64,000 nucleotides of DNA from contig VRMN01000008.1 in assembly GCA_008690995.1 (NCBI GenBank), positions 558,001 through 622,000 of the forward strand. The letters run 5' to 3'. Below the pieces are notes generated by a model. The model had not been told where the DNA came from and made no database searches. It worked only from the letters and a program-made list of their open reading frames with translations. Shown piece after piece: positions 25,633 through 34,703 of this stretch (positions within the stretch are counted from its first letter, which is position 1; each line of letters opens with the position of its first letter). Made by a program: the position numbers and the translations under genes. The stretch is from Porphyridium purpureum. Taxonomy: Eukaryota; Rhodophyta; Bangiophyceae; Porphyridiales; Porphyridiaceae.

Positions 25633-28600
25633 CTATAGAAAGCTCTCGCCCGACGTGGATCGCAATGCAGTGCCGCGGTGCAAGCTGCCGCGGTTGAACG
25701 CCCACACAAGGGCCGGCGGCAGGGCAGAGGAACTTTCCCACGTCCAGTCCTTCTTCCTTGCCCCCTTCCAAGCCACAAGATACTCGGCCCCGTCGCTCCG
25801 TTCGCGCCTGGCTTTCAGACCTGACACCTCAACGATGTCACCGTCGGCGTTTCCCAGGCTGGTCGAGCGCAATGTATCGTTGCTCAGTAGCGCTCGGTCC
25901 ACTCTCTTCAGCCGTCGGCGATGCACGAAGAATTCTTTGCCGTCATGCGTCTTGAGCCATGCGCGATGCTCGTCAGCACGCTCAACTTCAAAAGGGCCTA
26001 CCCAAGGGTCCGCCAGCTTTCGGCCCTCCCTGCCCAGCGGCGGCTTCCAAACGAACACACAGTCCCCCGGTTCAACGTCAACAATTCGACATGACGCGTT
26101 AAGCTCTCGACGTCGGGCGTCCCGGGTGGCATCATTTTCAACTACTGCGTTGTGCAAGGCCTCGAGCCTGTTGCGCAACAGAATCACAAAGGCGTCCTCC
26201 TTTCTTGCGCTGTCTTGTGGCGCTACTTCCCCTTCGGCGGCCGGGTTGAAGGGTCCCAGCCATGAATTGGCCTCTCGTCCGAACATGAGCTCGTAAGGCG
26301 TCCTCTGCGTCGTGCTGTGTCTAGTCTGGTTGAACGCGGCCACACAGGCAGGCAACCACAAATCCCAATCGTCCTCCGTGACCCACGAAGAAAGCATGTC
26401 GCAGAGTGTCCTGTTAAAGCGTTCGACCGCCCCGTTGGCTTGTGGGTTGTACGCTGTCGTAAACAGCTTTCTAACGCGCAGCATCTTGCATAACTGGCGT
26501 AGAACATCGGCTCGGAAACAGGGCCCGTTGTCGCTCAGAAGAGCTTCCGGTAGGCCAAAGATTGCAGCCCAACGATCCAAAAAAGCCTCGGCAATGGTCT
26601 CTGCCCGCTCGTCTCGCACACATATTGCTATGGTGAACCGAGTGAAAAGGTCGCTCACTACCAGGATTTTTGAATATCCAGTGCTTGTTCTCGGCGTTAC
26701 CGTTAAAACGTCCGCAGCAACGACCTCGAACCGCCGGGTAACGACCCGCTTTCCCATGCGGTGGCTTGTGACAGGGGTCGGTGAGCCCTTTCGCGCGGCG
26801 CAAGTTCTACATTGCTTTACGAACTCCAAGACGTCTTGCAGCCAGCCAGGCCACCAAAACTCCGCGTCGGATATACGTGCCGCCGTCTTGGACACTCCGA
26901 AATGCCCGCTGAAAGGTGCTGAGTGGTAGACATCTAAAATACTGCCCACTAGTCCATCAGGGACTACCTTGCGCGGTTTGTCTTTCAGCGCGGCCCACGC
27001 AAGTCCACTTTCGTCCAGATAGTACTCCGGATAGGAATATACTCGTGGGGACTTTTGCAATGCCGCGAGCTCTTTCGATAGCAGCTCGTCCTCCCTGTAC
27101 GCTGCCTTGAGCCTCTCCGGAGATGGGAGCTCGTAGCCCACGGCTTGACCAATCGCGTGCGGATCATCTTCATCTGTCGGTACTGCAGAATCCTCTGCGA
27201 CGGGATCTCGTCGCGCACGCGTGCGCACTGCGTTCAGTTCGAGACGTGACAGTGCGTCCGGCACTCGATTCAAGCGGCCTTTAACATGCTCGATGGTAAA
27301 CGAAAAGTCCTGAATTGTCAGTGCCCAGCGCGCCAGCCTTCCTCTTGGCTCTTTCATGGACAGGAGCCAACGGAGAGGTTCATGGTCAGTGCGAATGCGT
27401 ACGGTTGTGCCGAAAACATAGTGTCGTACCTTTTTGAGACACCAAACTACTGCAAGGCACTCCAGCTCGGTGACCGTATAATTTTGCTCCGCCGACGTCA
27501 AAGTCCGCGACAAAAAAGAGATTGGCGCAAGCTTCCCGTCCGGCATCTCCTGATACAACGCACCGCCCAGTCCTATCTGAGAGGCGTCGGTGTCGAGAAC
27601 CTTTGGCGCGTTCGGATCCGCCAACACCAGCATCACTTTGTCCGACGTGAGCACCTCTTTGAATCCGTCGAAAGCGCAGCGCGCGTCTTCCCCAAAGCGT
27701 GCCTGCCAGCCGGCGCACTCTAGATCTGTATTGCGGTGTGCCTTCTTTGCATTGACGTCCAAGCCATCCAGCGCTCTCCGGAGCGGCGCCGCGCGATCCG
27801 AGAACCTGGGTATGAAGTCCCTGAACCAATTCACAAGCCCTAAGAAACGCAGCAGCTCTGTTGGGCCCTTAGGGTAAGGCCACTTGAGAATGGCTGCCGT
27901 ACTTTTTCCCCCCGGCCGAATGCGGCCTTCTTCCACTTCATGTCCCAGGAAACTGAGCCTTGCCGTAGCGAATTTGCACTTTTGCAGGGAAAATGTCATG
28001 TTCTCTTCCTGGAACTTGCTTAGCACTACGTCTAGGACCTCCAAATGTTTTTCTATCGTTTTGGTCCCTGTCAACATATCGTCTAGGTACATCAGGATGT
28101 GTTTCCATCGAAGCGACCCAAGTATCGTGTTCACAAGTCTCTGGAAGGTAGCGGGCGAGTTTCGGAGGCCCTGTGCAAGGACTGTGTAGCGGAACAGTCC
28201 CTCCGCCGTTATCATACCGGTGAAGTCCCGCGAGGACTCCGCGAGGGGAACTTGGAAGAAACCGTCAGCCAGGTCCATCACAGAGAAGACTCCACACGGG
28301 AGGAAGCGTCCCATCCAATCTAAGCATTCGCGCACGTCAGGGATTGGGTATCTATCTGGAACGGTGTGGCTGTTCAATTGGCGGAAATCCGTAGTCAGCC
28401 GCCACTTACCGTTTGGCTTTCGAATGATAACGTTCGCGCTGGCATATGGGCCCGAGCAAGGCTCGAGGATGCCCAAAGATAATAAACGCTGGACTAGCGT
28501 GCTCTCGGCCTCTCTTTCAACTTCAGACAATCTACGCAGGCGGGCCGGGGTAAGACGTGCGCCTGGATCAATAGCAATGGAGTGCTCAGTAGACCGTGTG

Positions 28601-29418
28601 CGACCTGGACGGTCCCGGAACACCCTCCAGTGCTTGAGCAACACCGCCCGAAGACCACTTTGGTGAAGCACGTCTACGTGGCTGAGGTCTACATCCATAA
28701 TGCGAGCACGCGTCTCCTCTTCGTCCTCTTGCATTACGTTTGGACTCCCGAGCTTACTTGCGTCTCTTTGCTCTACCCCAACGCAATCAATTAAGTTCAG
28801 TGATTTTGCAGGCGCTCCCTCTAAGAGGCGAATCGTGGCGCCGTCTTTCATTTCGAGCTCGCCCTTGCCAAAGGAAAGCGCGTTAGCATTAGCAACCCAG
28901 AAATCCCATCCCAGGATAAGATCTTCGATAAGATCTTCGGCAACTAATGCGCGCACCTGGTACATTGACTGGCCAATTTGTAGCTGAAGCTCTGATGCTC
29001 CGACAATACCGAGGGAGCTTCCGCCTGCAGTTCGACACTCCTGCGCCACGTCCTGTATTACGGCTCCTAGAGAACTGACCCACTTTGCTCGCGCATATAC
29101 ACCGGCAATCCCTACAGCACCCGTGTCGGCAAGAGCATCTACGGCAGATCCCGAGACCTTGACAGGCGTGCGACCCGATCGCATGACACGTGCTTTGGCC
29201 AACACGCGCACGTACGGGACTCTGCCAGAAGCAGATTCCACCAGATGGTTTAAGACTTCCAAGGTTGGACTCGCTCGCAGGATTCGCTTCGGCCCTAGAG
29301 CTAGATCATCAATCACGGAACTTGTTCGAATTTCGGTGTTCTCTTCACCTACGCTGGGCTTGCGATATCCCAACGCTTCCATGGCCTCATCCACGGCCCT
29401 CCCATTCCACGCTACCAC
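25633..29418 (-). CDS. Gypsy Pol (protease, RT, RNase H, integrase, chromodomain-like end)
   Basis: About 1261 residues. Protease-like DTGAVG is near 92. RT has the LTTDFRQLN block and YLDD (LMYLDDML). RNase H has VLDTDASQIGLGG. The zinc-binding integrase region (H...CRTCAARKG) is followed by the core with LSDNGPCFRAD and YNPQANGAVERFN. The C-terminus (EYLVAWKGARKKDWTWESSSAL) looks like a chromodomain, which in chromoviruses steers integration to chromatin. The frame is open throughout. It is probably expressed as an extension of gag by read-through, since its own first codon in this range is GTG. Confidence 0.92.
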   Translation of the reverse strand: MVAWNGRAVDEAMEALGYRKPSVGEENTEIRTSSVIDDLALGPKRILRASPTLEVLNHLVESASGRVPYVRVLAKARVMRSGRTPVKVSGSAVDALADTGAVGIAGVYARAKWVSSLGAVIQDVAQECRTAGGSSLGIVGASELQLQIGQSMYQVRALVAEDLIEDLILGWDFWVANANALSFGKGELEMKDGATIRLLEGAPAKSLNLIDCVGVEQRDASKLGSPNVMQEDEEETRARIMDVDLSHVDVLHQSGLRAVLLKHWRVFRDRPGRTRSTEHSIAIDPGARLTPARLRRLSEVEREAESTLVQRLLSLGILEPCSGPYASANVIIRKPNGKWRLTTDFRQLNSHTVPDRYPIPDVRECLDWMGRFLPCGVFSVMDLADGFFQVPLAESSRDFTGMITAEGLFRYTVLAQGLRNSPATFQRLVNTILGSLRWKHILMYLDDMLTGTKTIEKHLEVLDVVLSKFQEENMTFSLQKCKFATARLSFLGHEVEEGRIRPGGKSTAAILKWPYPKGPTELLRFLGLVNWFRDFIPRFSDRAAPLRRALDGLDVNAKKAHRNTDLECAGWQARFGEDARCAFDGFKEVLTSDKVMLVLADPNAPKVLDTDASQIGLGGALYQEMPDGKLAPISFLSRTLTSAEQNYTVTELECLAVVWCLKKVRHYVFGTTVRIRTDHEPLRWLLSMKEPRGRLARWALTIQDFSFTIEHVKGRLNRVPDALSRLELNAVRTRARRDPVAEDSAVPTDEDDPHAIGQAVGYELPSPERLKAAYREDELLSKELAALQKSPRVYSYPEYYLDESGLAWAALKDKPRKVVPDGLVGSILDVYHSAPFSGHFGVSKTAARISDAEFWWPGWLQDVLEFVKQCRTCAARKGSPTPVTSHRMGKRVVTRRFEVVAADVLTVTPRTSTGYSKILVVSDLFTRFTIAICVRDERAETIAEAFLDRWAAIFGLPEALLSDNGPCFRADVLRQLCKMLRVRKLFTTAYNPQANGAVERFNRTLCDMLSSWVTEDDWDLWLPACVAAFNQTRHSTTQRTPYELMFGREANSWLGPFNPAAEGEVAPQDSARKEDAFVILLRNRLEALHNAVVENDATRDARRRELNASCRIVDVEPGDCVFVWKPPLGREGRKLADPWVGPFEVERADEHRAWLKTHDGKEFFVHRRRLKRVDRALLSNDTLRSTSLGNADGDIVEVSGLKARRERSDGAEYLVAWKGARKKDWTWESSSALPPALVWAFNRGSLHRGTALRSTSGESFL

Positions 29419-29430
29419 GCGTCCGCGTAG

Positions 29431-30642
29431 TCACTCGCTCGCAGGCGCCGCCGAGGTAGCTCTGCGCACCGGTGCTGGCGCCAGGCAGTCTCCGGCATAG
29501 TGTCCTGTCCCTTGGCAGCGGCGACACACCACTCGATCCGAGTTGGCCATTAAACGGTTCCCCCCGATTCCGGGCACGCCCAAAACGGCTGCCACCCGGT
29601 CCGCCAGGAACTCCACTTCGATCAACTTTTGATCCTCTGTCTCCTTCGCCGGGTCAGGAGGTACACCCCCAAGATTTGGTTCGGAATCATGAAGTACATT
29701 GACCGCAGCCCCCGGTGGACGGAAAACCGGTCTCCCTTGGGCAAAGCTTCGTCCCTTCTCCAGTGTCGACCCGTAGTTTTTCTCCAACGGTAAAATCATT
29801 CCGAAGAATGTTTCTGTGGCAGCGTGGAGACGACCCATCTGTTGAATATCTCGAGGAAGTCCTCGAACAAAGTCGCTCTTCATCGACGCCTCGGATTTCC
29901 CAAGAGCAGCGCCGAGCTCGTACACGGCGCGGTGATAGTTTGCCACTGACTCGCCCTTCGTCCATTTCCTCTCGCAGTACTCTTGTTCCACAGATTCCAA
30001 AAGCTGAGGAGACCAGAAAACCGAACGCGCCCACGCCCAACGCTGCTGAGCCGAGTACTCCGTCGCAAGCTCGCCGTTCTTCTCGGCAGTGCGATAAACC
30101 TGCTCAGCCGAATCCGCAAAAGCTAGAACCACAAACTTTGCCGTGAGGTCGGCTGGAATGTGGCGACATGCTTCCACCCAGGTCAAATACGTGGTTTCGA
30201 ACCTGAGATCACGCGCGTGACGGATGCGACAGTCTTTCATCTCGAGAATGACCGACCTCTTCATTTCTTGCTCGAGTTTGATGAGCCGGAGCTCCTCAGT
30301 GGACATTGTCAACAGGCTCGAACCATCAGAGACCGCCAGTGCAGTCCCGATTCTGGACGCGCGGCTGGGCTCCCCCGGTGGCTCGGCACCATGTTCGGCG
30401 GATCTTGGCCGAGAACCGCGATCCTGCGCGTCCGCAATCGTCGGTTCGTCCAGCTGCGGTCCGAGACGCTGAAAGATCATCTCCATTCTCTGACGTATCT
30501 GGTCAATGCTTTCGCGCAGCTGCTCCTGGCCGGATGCGATCAGCTCTACACGTCCCTGGAGTGCCGCCACATCAGCCGTGACGCTCGCTACAGTTGGACG
30601 CCCGGCCATTTCCCCCAAGATATCCGACAGGCGTCCGGACAT
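29431..30642 (-). CDS. Gypsy Gag
   Basis: A 403-residue capsid/nucleocapsid protein from the ATG at 30642. It has an N-terminal coiled coil (about 20-60), a helical retrotransposon-gag region (about 120-300) and a single CCHC knuckle near the C-terminus (CRRCQGTGHYAGDC). It looks whole. Confidence 0.9.
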   Translation of the reverse strand: MSGRLSDILGEMAGRPTVASVTADVAALQGRVELIASGQEQLRESIDQIRQRMEMIFQRLGPQLDEPTIADAQDRGSRPRSAEHGAEPPGEPSRASRIGTALAVSDGSSLLTMSTEELRLIKLEQEMKRSVILEMKDCRIRHARDLRFETTYLTWVEACRHIPADLTAKFVVLAFADSAEQVYRTAEKNGELATEYSAQQRWAWARSVFWSPQLLESVEQEYCERKWTKGESVANYHRAVYELGAALGKSEASMKSDFVRGLPRDIQQMGRLHAATETFFGMILPLEKNYGSTLEKGRSFAQGRPVFRPPGAAVNVLHDSEPNLGGVPPDPAKETEDQKLIEVEFLADRVAAVLGVPGIGGNRLMANSDRVVCRRCQGTGHYAGDCLAPAPVRRATSAAPASE

Positions 30643-30912
30643 AAATCAGATAATCAGTCAGTCCCTAGAAATCAAACGCAAAAGTGTGCAATGCGTGTGC
30701 TGAAGCCACCCGGCTTCCCACACAAGTTCAAAAAACCAAACAGAACTATCTTTTCAAAGCCACCCGACTTCAAACGAGACACCAGAGCCACCCGACCTGG
30801 CACCTCTCCCCCACGTCGCCCTGGTTCCGGGCCACCCGACCACCAACCAGACCGGCCCGCGCGCTCCCACAAGAAATTACTCAAGAATGGGGCAACGCTA
30901 ATTCTAGAATTA

Positions 30913-31190
30913 TGCTGTGTACTACACCCGCAGCCACTACAACCCCTCTCTCACCTACAGGCACCCGCCCGGATCGAACCCCGACACCAACGGCACACCA
31001 ACCTCTCCTCGCACTTCGGTACCTCCTTTACTTTTCGTTTAGCTCGGGCCGCACGGCGGCGTGGATTATATACTGCCGCAAAGCCCTGGATCTAACTCAG
31101 TGGTGGGTTTGGATGGGGTTTTGGAGGGTGGACTGTACTATGGAGTACAGGTGCTACATGTGTACAGTGCATGGGGTGTACAGCATAGCA
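30913..31190 (-). repeat. Gypsy LTR (5' LTR in element orientation)
   Basis: This is the second 278-bp LTR, identical by eye to 24513-24790. It should drive element transcription towards lower coordinates. Confidence 0.93.
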
Positions 31191-31698
31191 TGACTAGAAA
31201 TTGTGCTCACTGTAAAAATCAACAAGACGCCAGCTCTGCTCACAACTTACGTTGTAAGCTTCTCCTTGGTCTCCGAAGGGTCTGTGTCTTGTGTGTCCAC
31301 CGGGACTCGTTGGTCCGACGTAAGTGAGTCTGGCGTTGACAGTGCACGAAAGTCAATCACATCCTTTAAAAGGGAACTTGGTACACGCCGCTGGTTCCGA
31401 AAGCTTTAAACTCCAGTGCTCTGCACACAGTGCTTGCAAAGGGCCCAAGCCTTACAGCGACACGATGCCTGGAGTGAAATGAGCGACCTAATCGTGTCGA
31501 AACGTGTGATAGTGGCGCGAAGCAGTTCCAGCGCAATACTTTGTCAATCCTGCATTTGGAGCGGACAGCACAGTATAATCTGGAAGGAACAGCTATTTTT
31601 GGAAACTAGCTTGAACACGCGCACCCGTGCACGTGTCGCGGGTCCAACGTCTTTGCACCGTGTCCCCCACCTGCAATGTCGTCCACACCTCGCGTCAC

Positions 31699-31707
31699 GT
31701 ATAAAGG
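31699..31707 (+). promoter_or_regulatory. TATA-like box (GTATAAAGG)
   Basis: This is a TATA consensus in GC-rich flanks, followed by CGAGCACC. It resembles the box at 24024 on the other side of the gypsy insertion. No protein gene starts nearby, so a non-coding RNA or remnant promoter is possible. Confidence 0.35.
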
Positions 31708-32866
31708 CGAGCACCTAAAGGCGAAGGAACTAGATTGACACGAGGACCGGAACAGGTAGAGTAAATGTTTTGTGTGTTAAAGAATATACATTCTGTGACT
31801 TCTGTTGTTCGGGAGAGAACAGATATCACCTCACGCTTCCCACCTCACTGGCACGCTTGTTGAGAGACTCGCAGACCAGGGGTGAGGCGGCGGATCATTT
31901 ACTCTCTGTTGGAAATCAAAACCGGTTACCTTTGACAAATCGCTCTGCAATGACTATGTGCTAGTGTGGTAGCACAGAGCAAGCCACAGCGGGCGGAAGC
32001 GTGTCTCCGCCCTGCAAGGGCATGAATATTAGCGAAACTGTAACGTAAACACGCGAAAGAGCGGCTTCAGCCTGTGTTTGGTTTGCTCGTGGTCGAGCGC
32101 GCGTCTCTGCGCTACGAGCCTTGAAGATGGGCGCTGAAGTTGGCGTTTCGGCATTGTGCGTACGTAGGCTGAGGCAGAAAGAGACAGCACGGCAGATCGA
32201 ATGAAAGGAAGCGGATGTTCCGTTGATTGGGGGCAACAAAGATGTCGGTACAACTTTATATTACAGCAAGCAGATGTGCGTGTGTGTCTGAGAGATGCGC
32301 CGCTGCCTGAGGAGTGAGTTTGGCGAGATCAAAGGTCTATGTACTAGCGGCTGTCATCTGAAGGGTTTATCGCAATCTAGTTCTGTCGGGTAAAGCGTGG
32401 TCGTGATTAGTTTGGCGACAGGCTGGCCAATAAAGACTTGGTTACAAGCGCAAGACTCCTCCTGTATATTTGGACGGTCCAGGATTAGCTGCAAGACGCC
32501 AGGCGCTCGGTGAGACGGTTTCATCCACAAAAGTGGGTCAAAGCCAAGACGCGCCCATGCAGCGCAGGAAGAGCGTCGCGATTGTCGAAGAACTTTAGCA
32601 TTCTCGGGCACTCGGCGTTTGTGCACACCCTCAATGAAGCCACACGAAGGCGTTCGCCAGCAAGAATACCGCGCGTGCTTTGACGTTGACGCCTTGTTGG
32701 ATCCCGCAAGACGTACAGTGATGCACGAAACCACAAATCAAGAAACGCTACTCAGAGAGAAAAAGGCGCAACCAAGTGGGTAAAGGGGGTTGGTAGCAAG
32801 GACACAAGGTAGCGGGTGCGAAGGAGGAGTTTCGTTGCGCTTTGTTGGAGAAAGGTGAAGACAGGG

Positions 32867-32905
32867 GCGACGCAGCAGAGCGACGCAGCAGAGCGACGCA
32901 GCACA
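32867..32905 (+). repeat. 13-bp tandem repeat (GCGACGCAGCAGA), 3 copies
   Basis: Three consecutive 13-bp units occur, the last with one change (CACA for CAGA). It lies about 280 bp upstream of the RING-H2 start. Confidence 0.85.
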
Positions 32906-33187
32906 GCGACACCCAGGCACTGCGTGGAACGGAGGCGGACACAGAGACACGCAGCACGGATTGGCAACGGCACGCGCCGGGTGATAGCGGGTGTGTCTCT
33001 GTGTGAGTTTGTGTGAGTGGGCGAGGCATGTGGCTGCGCTGATGGTTTGATTGGTGCGACAAGCGGGTTTGGTTCGTGTTTTGGTGCTGACGCGGGTCGC
33101 GCGGCGCTGCTGGTAGAAGGTGGGGTGTGGTGCGTGGCCGCGTGGGGAGCGGGGAGAGAGAGAGAGAGGCGCAGGAGAGGGCTGAGG

Positions 33188-34468
33188 ATGAGTGAAAATG
33201 CGCGCGTGGCAACGGCGGGAGCGGCGCGCGCAGAGCGCTGGTGGCCGCGCTGGCGGCCGCATCGCCAAAGAGAAGAGAGGGAGGTGGCGCGGATGGCCGA
33301 CGTCGAAGCGCAGATGGTCCGCGAGAGGCTCGCCGAGCCTGCAGCAGGGAACGCAGGAGACGGAGCAGAAGCAAATGATGGTGGTCAGGACGCGGAGATT
33401 GACGCGGCACCAGTGTCGCCGTCCACGTCGCGTGCACGGCGTCTGCGGGACAGAGCGCTCGCTGTCTTGCTTCCGGAGCGCGAAAGTGTGACTTGGCTGG
33501 ACGTCGTTTCCTTGGTTTACTTGTTCGCCTTCATCATAGCAAGCATTGTGGTTCTGGTACTCGAGTACCACAAGCCGTGCGATAAGCCATTGAAGGAATG
33601 GCTCATTGTAAATGTGTCGCTGTCTGTGGCTTACTTGGTCCTCAAGCGAATTGGTACTGACCCGCCGCAAAGCGAAAATGCTGGCGTCAAGGCGCTGTGT
33701 AAGATTTTGAGTATTTTGTATCGGTTGGTGGCGTGGACGTCGATTGTGTGGTTCTACGTCGGGTTCTTCTGGGTGATCGAAAGCAACACGTGCACCCAGA
33801 CTGCGCCAGGTATATTTAACTTGTCTGTTGTACTCATCGCGATCAACCTAGCGCTTGCCGTCGCGTCCCTATGCTTTGCGTGTTGTATCTGCACCCTCGT
33901 TATGCGTAGAGATTTCCGTGACACGTACACGGATGGCGGACAATCGGCAGGCGGTTCCATGTCCAAGGGCGAGATTGATGGCGTGCCGGAAGTCACTTTC
34001 CAGCCAGGCATGTATTCTGACGAGGACTGCCTTTGCGCCATTTGCCTGTGTGAGTATGAGCCAGACGAGAAGCTCCGCGTGCTGCCGTGCAATCACGTGT
34101 TTCATTCAACTTGTGTCGACACGTGGCTTGGCCGTAGTCGCCAATGCCCCGTTTGTAAGCAAGAGATCGTCACTGATTCTGCAAATGCTAGAGGTACCGA
34201 ACCGTCTGCCGATGCTTCATCCGCAATAGCATCATCTCATGCGGAGGAAGGCATCGACGTGGCGGCAGCCATGTCTGCTGGTGACTCTCTCATGGTGCCC
34301 GAGGCGAGTGAAAATGAGCGTACTCCAGAACAAGCTGACAACCATGCGCCCTTGGTTGACGAAGAGACGCGAGACTCGGGAGACGTAGCTCTGGCTGCTC
34401 GACACGAGGCAAGCGGCACAGAAGAAGAGAGCGCCGCGTCTCCCGTCGACCCCGTGGACAGGGTCTAA
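33188..34468 (+). CDS. Multi-pass membrane RING-H2 E3 ubiquitin ligase
   Basis: A 426-residue protein. The N-terminus (1-100) is charged and Ala-rich. Four hydrophobic segments follow at about 104-128, 137-155, 174-198 and 207-238. A RING-H2 finger then lies at about 280-327 ([43 protein letters not shown]), with all eight Cys/His ligands in the C3H2C3 order. The acidic C-terminal tail has no domain I recognise. RING-H2 proteins of this layout ubiquitinate substrates at endomembranes. The frame begins at a GTG at 33017, but the first ATG is 33188, directly after a GA-rich leader. It is convergent with malic enzyme. Substrates and exact compartment are unknown. Confidence 0.87.
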   Translation: MSENARVATAGAARAERWWPRWRPHRQREEREVARMADVEAQMVRERLAEPAAGNAGDGAEANDGGQDAEIDAAPVSPSTSRARRLRDRALAVLLPERESVTWLDVVSLVYLFAFIIASIVVLVLEYHKPCDKPLKEWLIVNVSLSVAYLVLKRIGTDPPQSENAGVKALCKILSILYRLVAWTSIVWFYVGFFWVIESNTCTQTAPGIFNLSVVLIAINLALAVASLCFACCICTLVMRRDFRDTYTDGGQSAGGSMSKGEIDGVPEVTFQPGMYSDEDCLCAICLCEYEPDEKLRVLPCNHVFHSTCVDTWLGRSRQCPVCKQEIVTDSANARGTEPSADASSAIASSHAEEGIDVAAAMSAGDSLMVPEASENERTPEQADNHAPLVDEETRDSGDVALAARHEASGTEEESAASPVDPVDRV

Positions 34469-34703
34469 GGATGGTCGAGAACGGATATAATGTTCTGGCT
34501 TTCCTGCGTCTGCATCTTCTTCTTGTTCTTTTCTTTGCGTGCGTGTCGCATGGACCAAGGCAGCACCAGGTAGTTCAGGTACGAATTCGACGACGAACGC
34601 GCGGTCAGACAGACGAGACAAACAGGGCTGGCTGTGCACTTTGTAAATACAACATTTTCTTGTAAGCAGACTCACGCCGCCAGGGGACTTGTGGCCCTTT
34701 TCA
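34469..34703. other. Convergent 3' region between the RING-H2 and malic enzyme genes
   Basis: 235 bp between two stop codons. It presumably holds overlapping or adjacent 3' UTRs. Nothing else is recognised. Confidence 0.4.

Larger units (their letters stand above)
24509..31194 (-). mobile_element. Ty3/gypsy chromovirus-type LTR retrotransposon, apparently whole and very young
   Basis: The element reads on the minus strand. Its 278-bp LTRs (24513-24790 and 30913-31190) start TG, end CA and look identical by eye. The target duplication TGAC is at 24509-24512 and 31191-31194. Parts are gag (29431-30642), pol (25633-29418) with protease, RT, RNase H, integrase and a terminal chromodomain-like segment, then a non-coding 3' stretch with an octamer minisatellite, and a purine-rich tract just inside the 3' LTR (24792-24805). 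Gag and pol share a frame, separated by one terminator in a UGA-CUA context, consistent with the read-through some gypsy elements and gammaretroviruses use. I could not assign the primer site. The LTRs contain the CACTGTAC octamer. Confidence 0.94.
31195..33187. other. Intergenic region upstream of the RING-H2 gene
   Basis: Two kilobases without a gene I can support. Noted within it are a TATA-like GTATAAAGG at 31699-31707, GTACAGTG at 32713-32720, a 13-bp tandem repeat (32867-32905) and a GA-rich leader (33151-33180) just before the RING gene start. Its length is unusual for so compact a genome, so an intron-containing or non-coding gene cannot be excluded. Confidence 0.4.
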
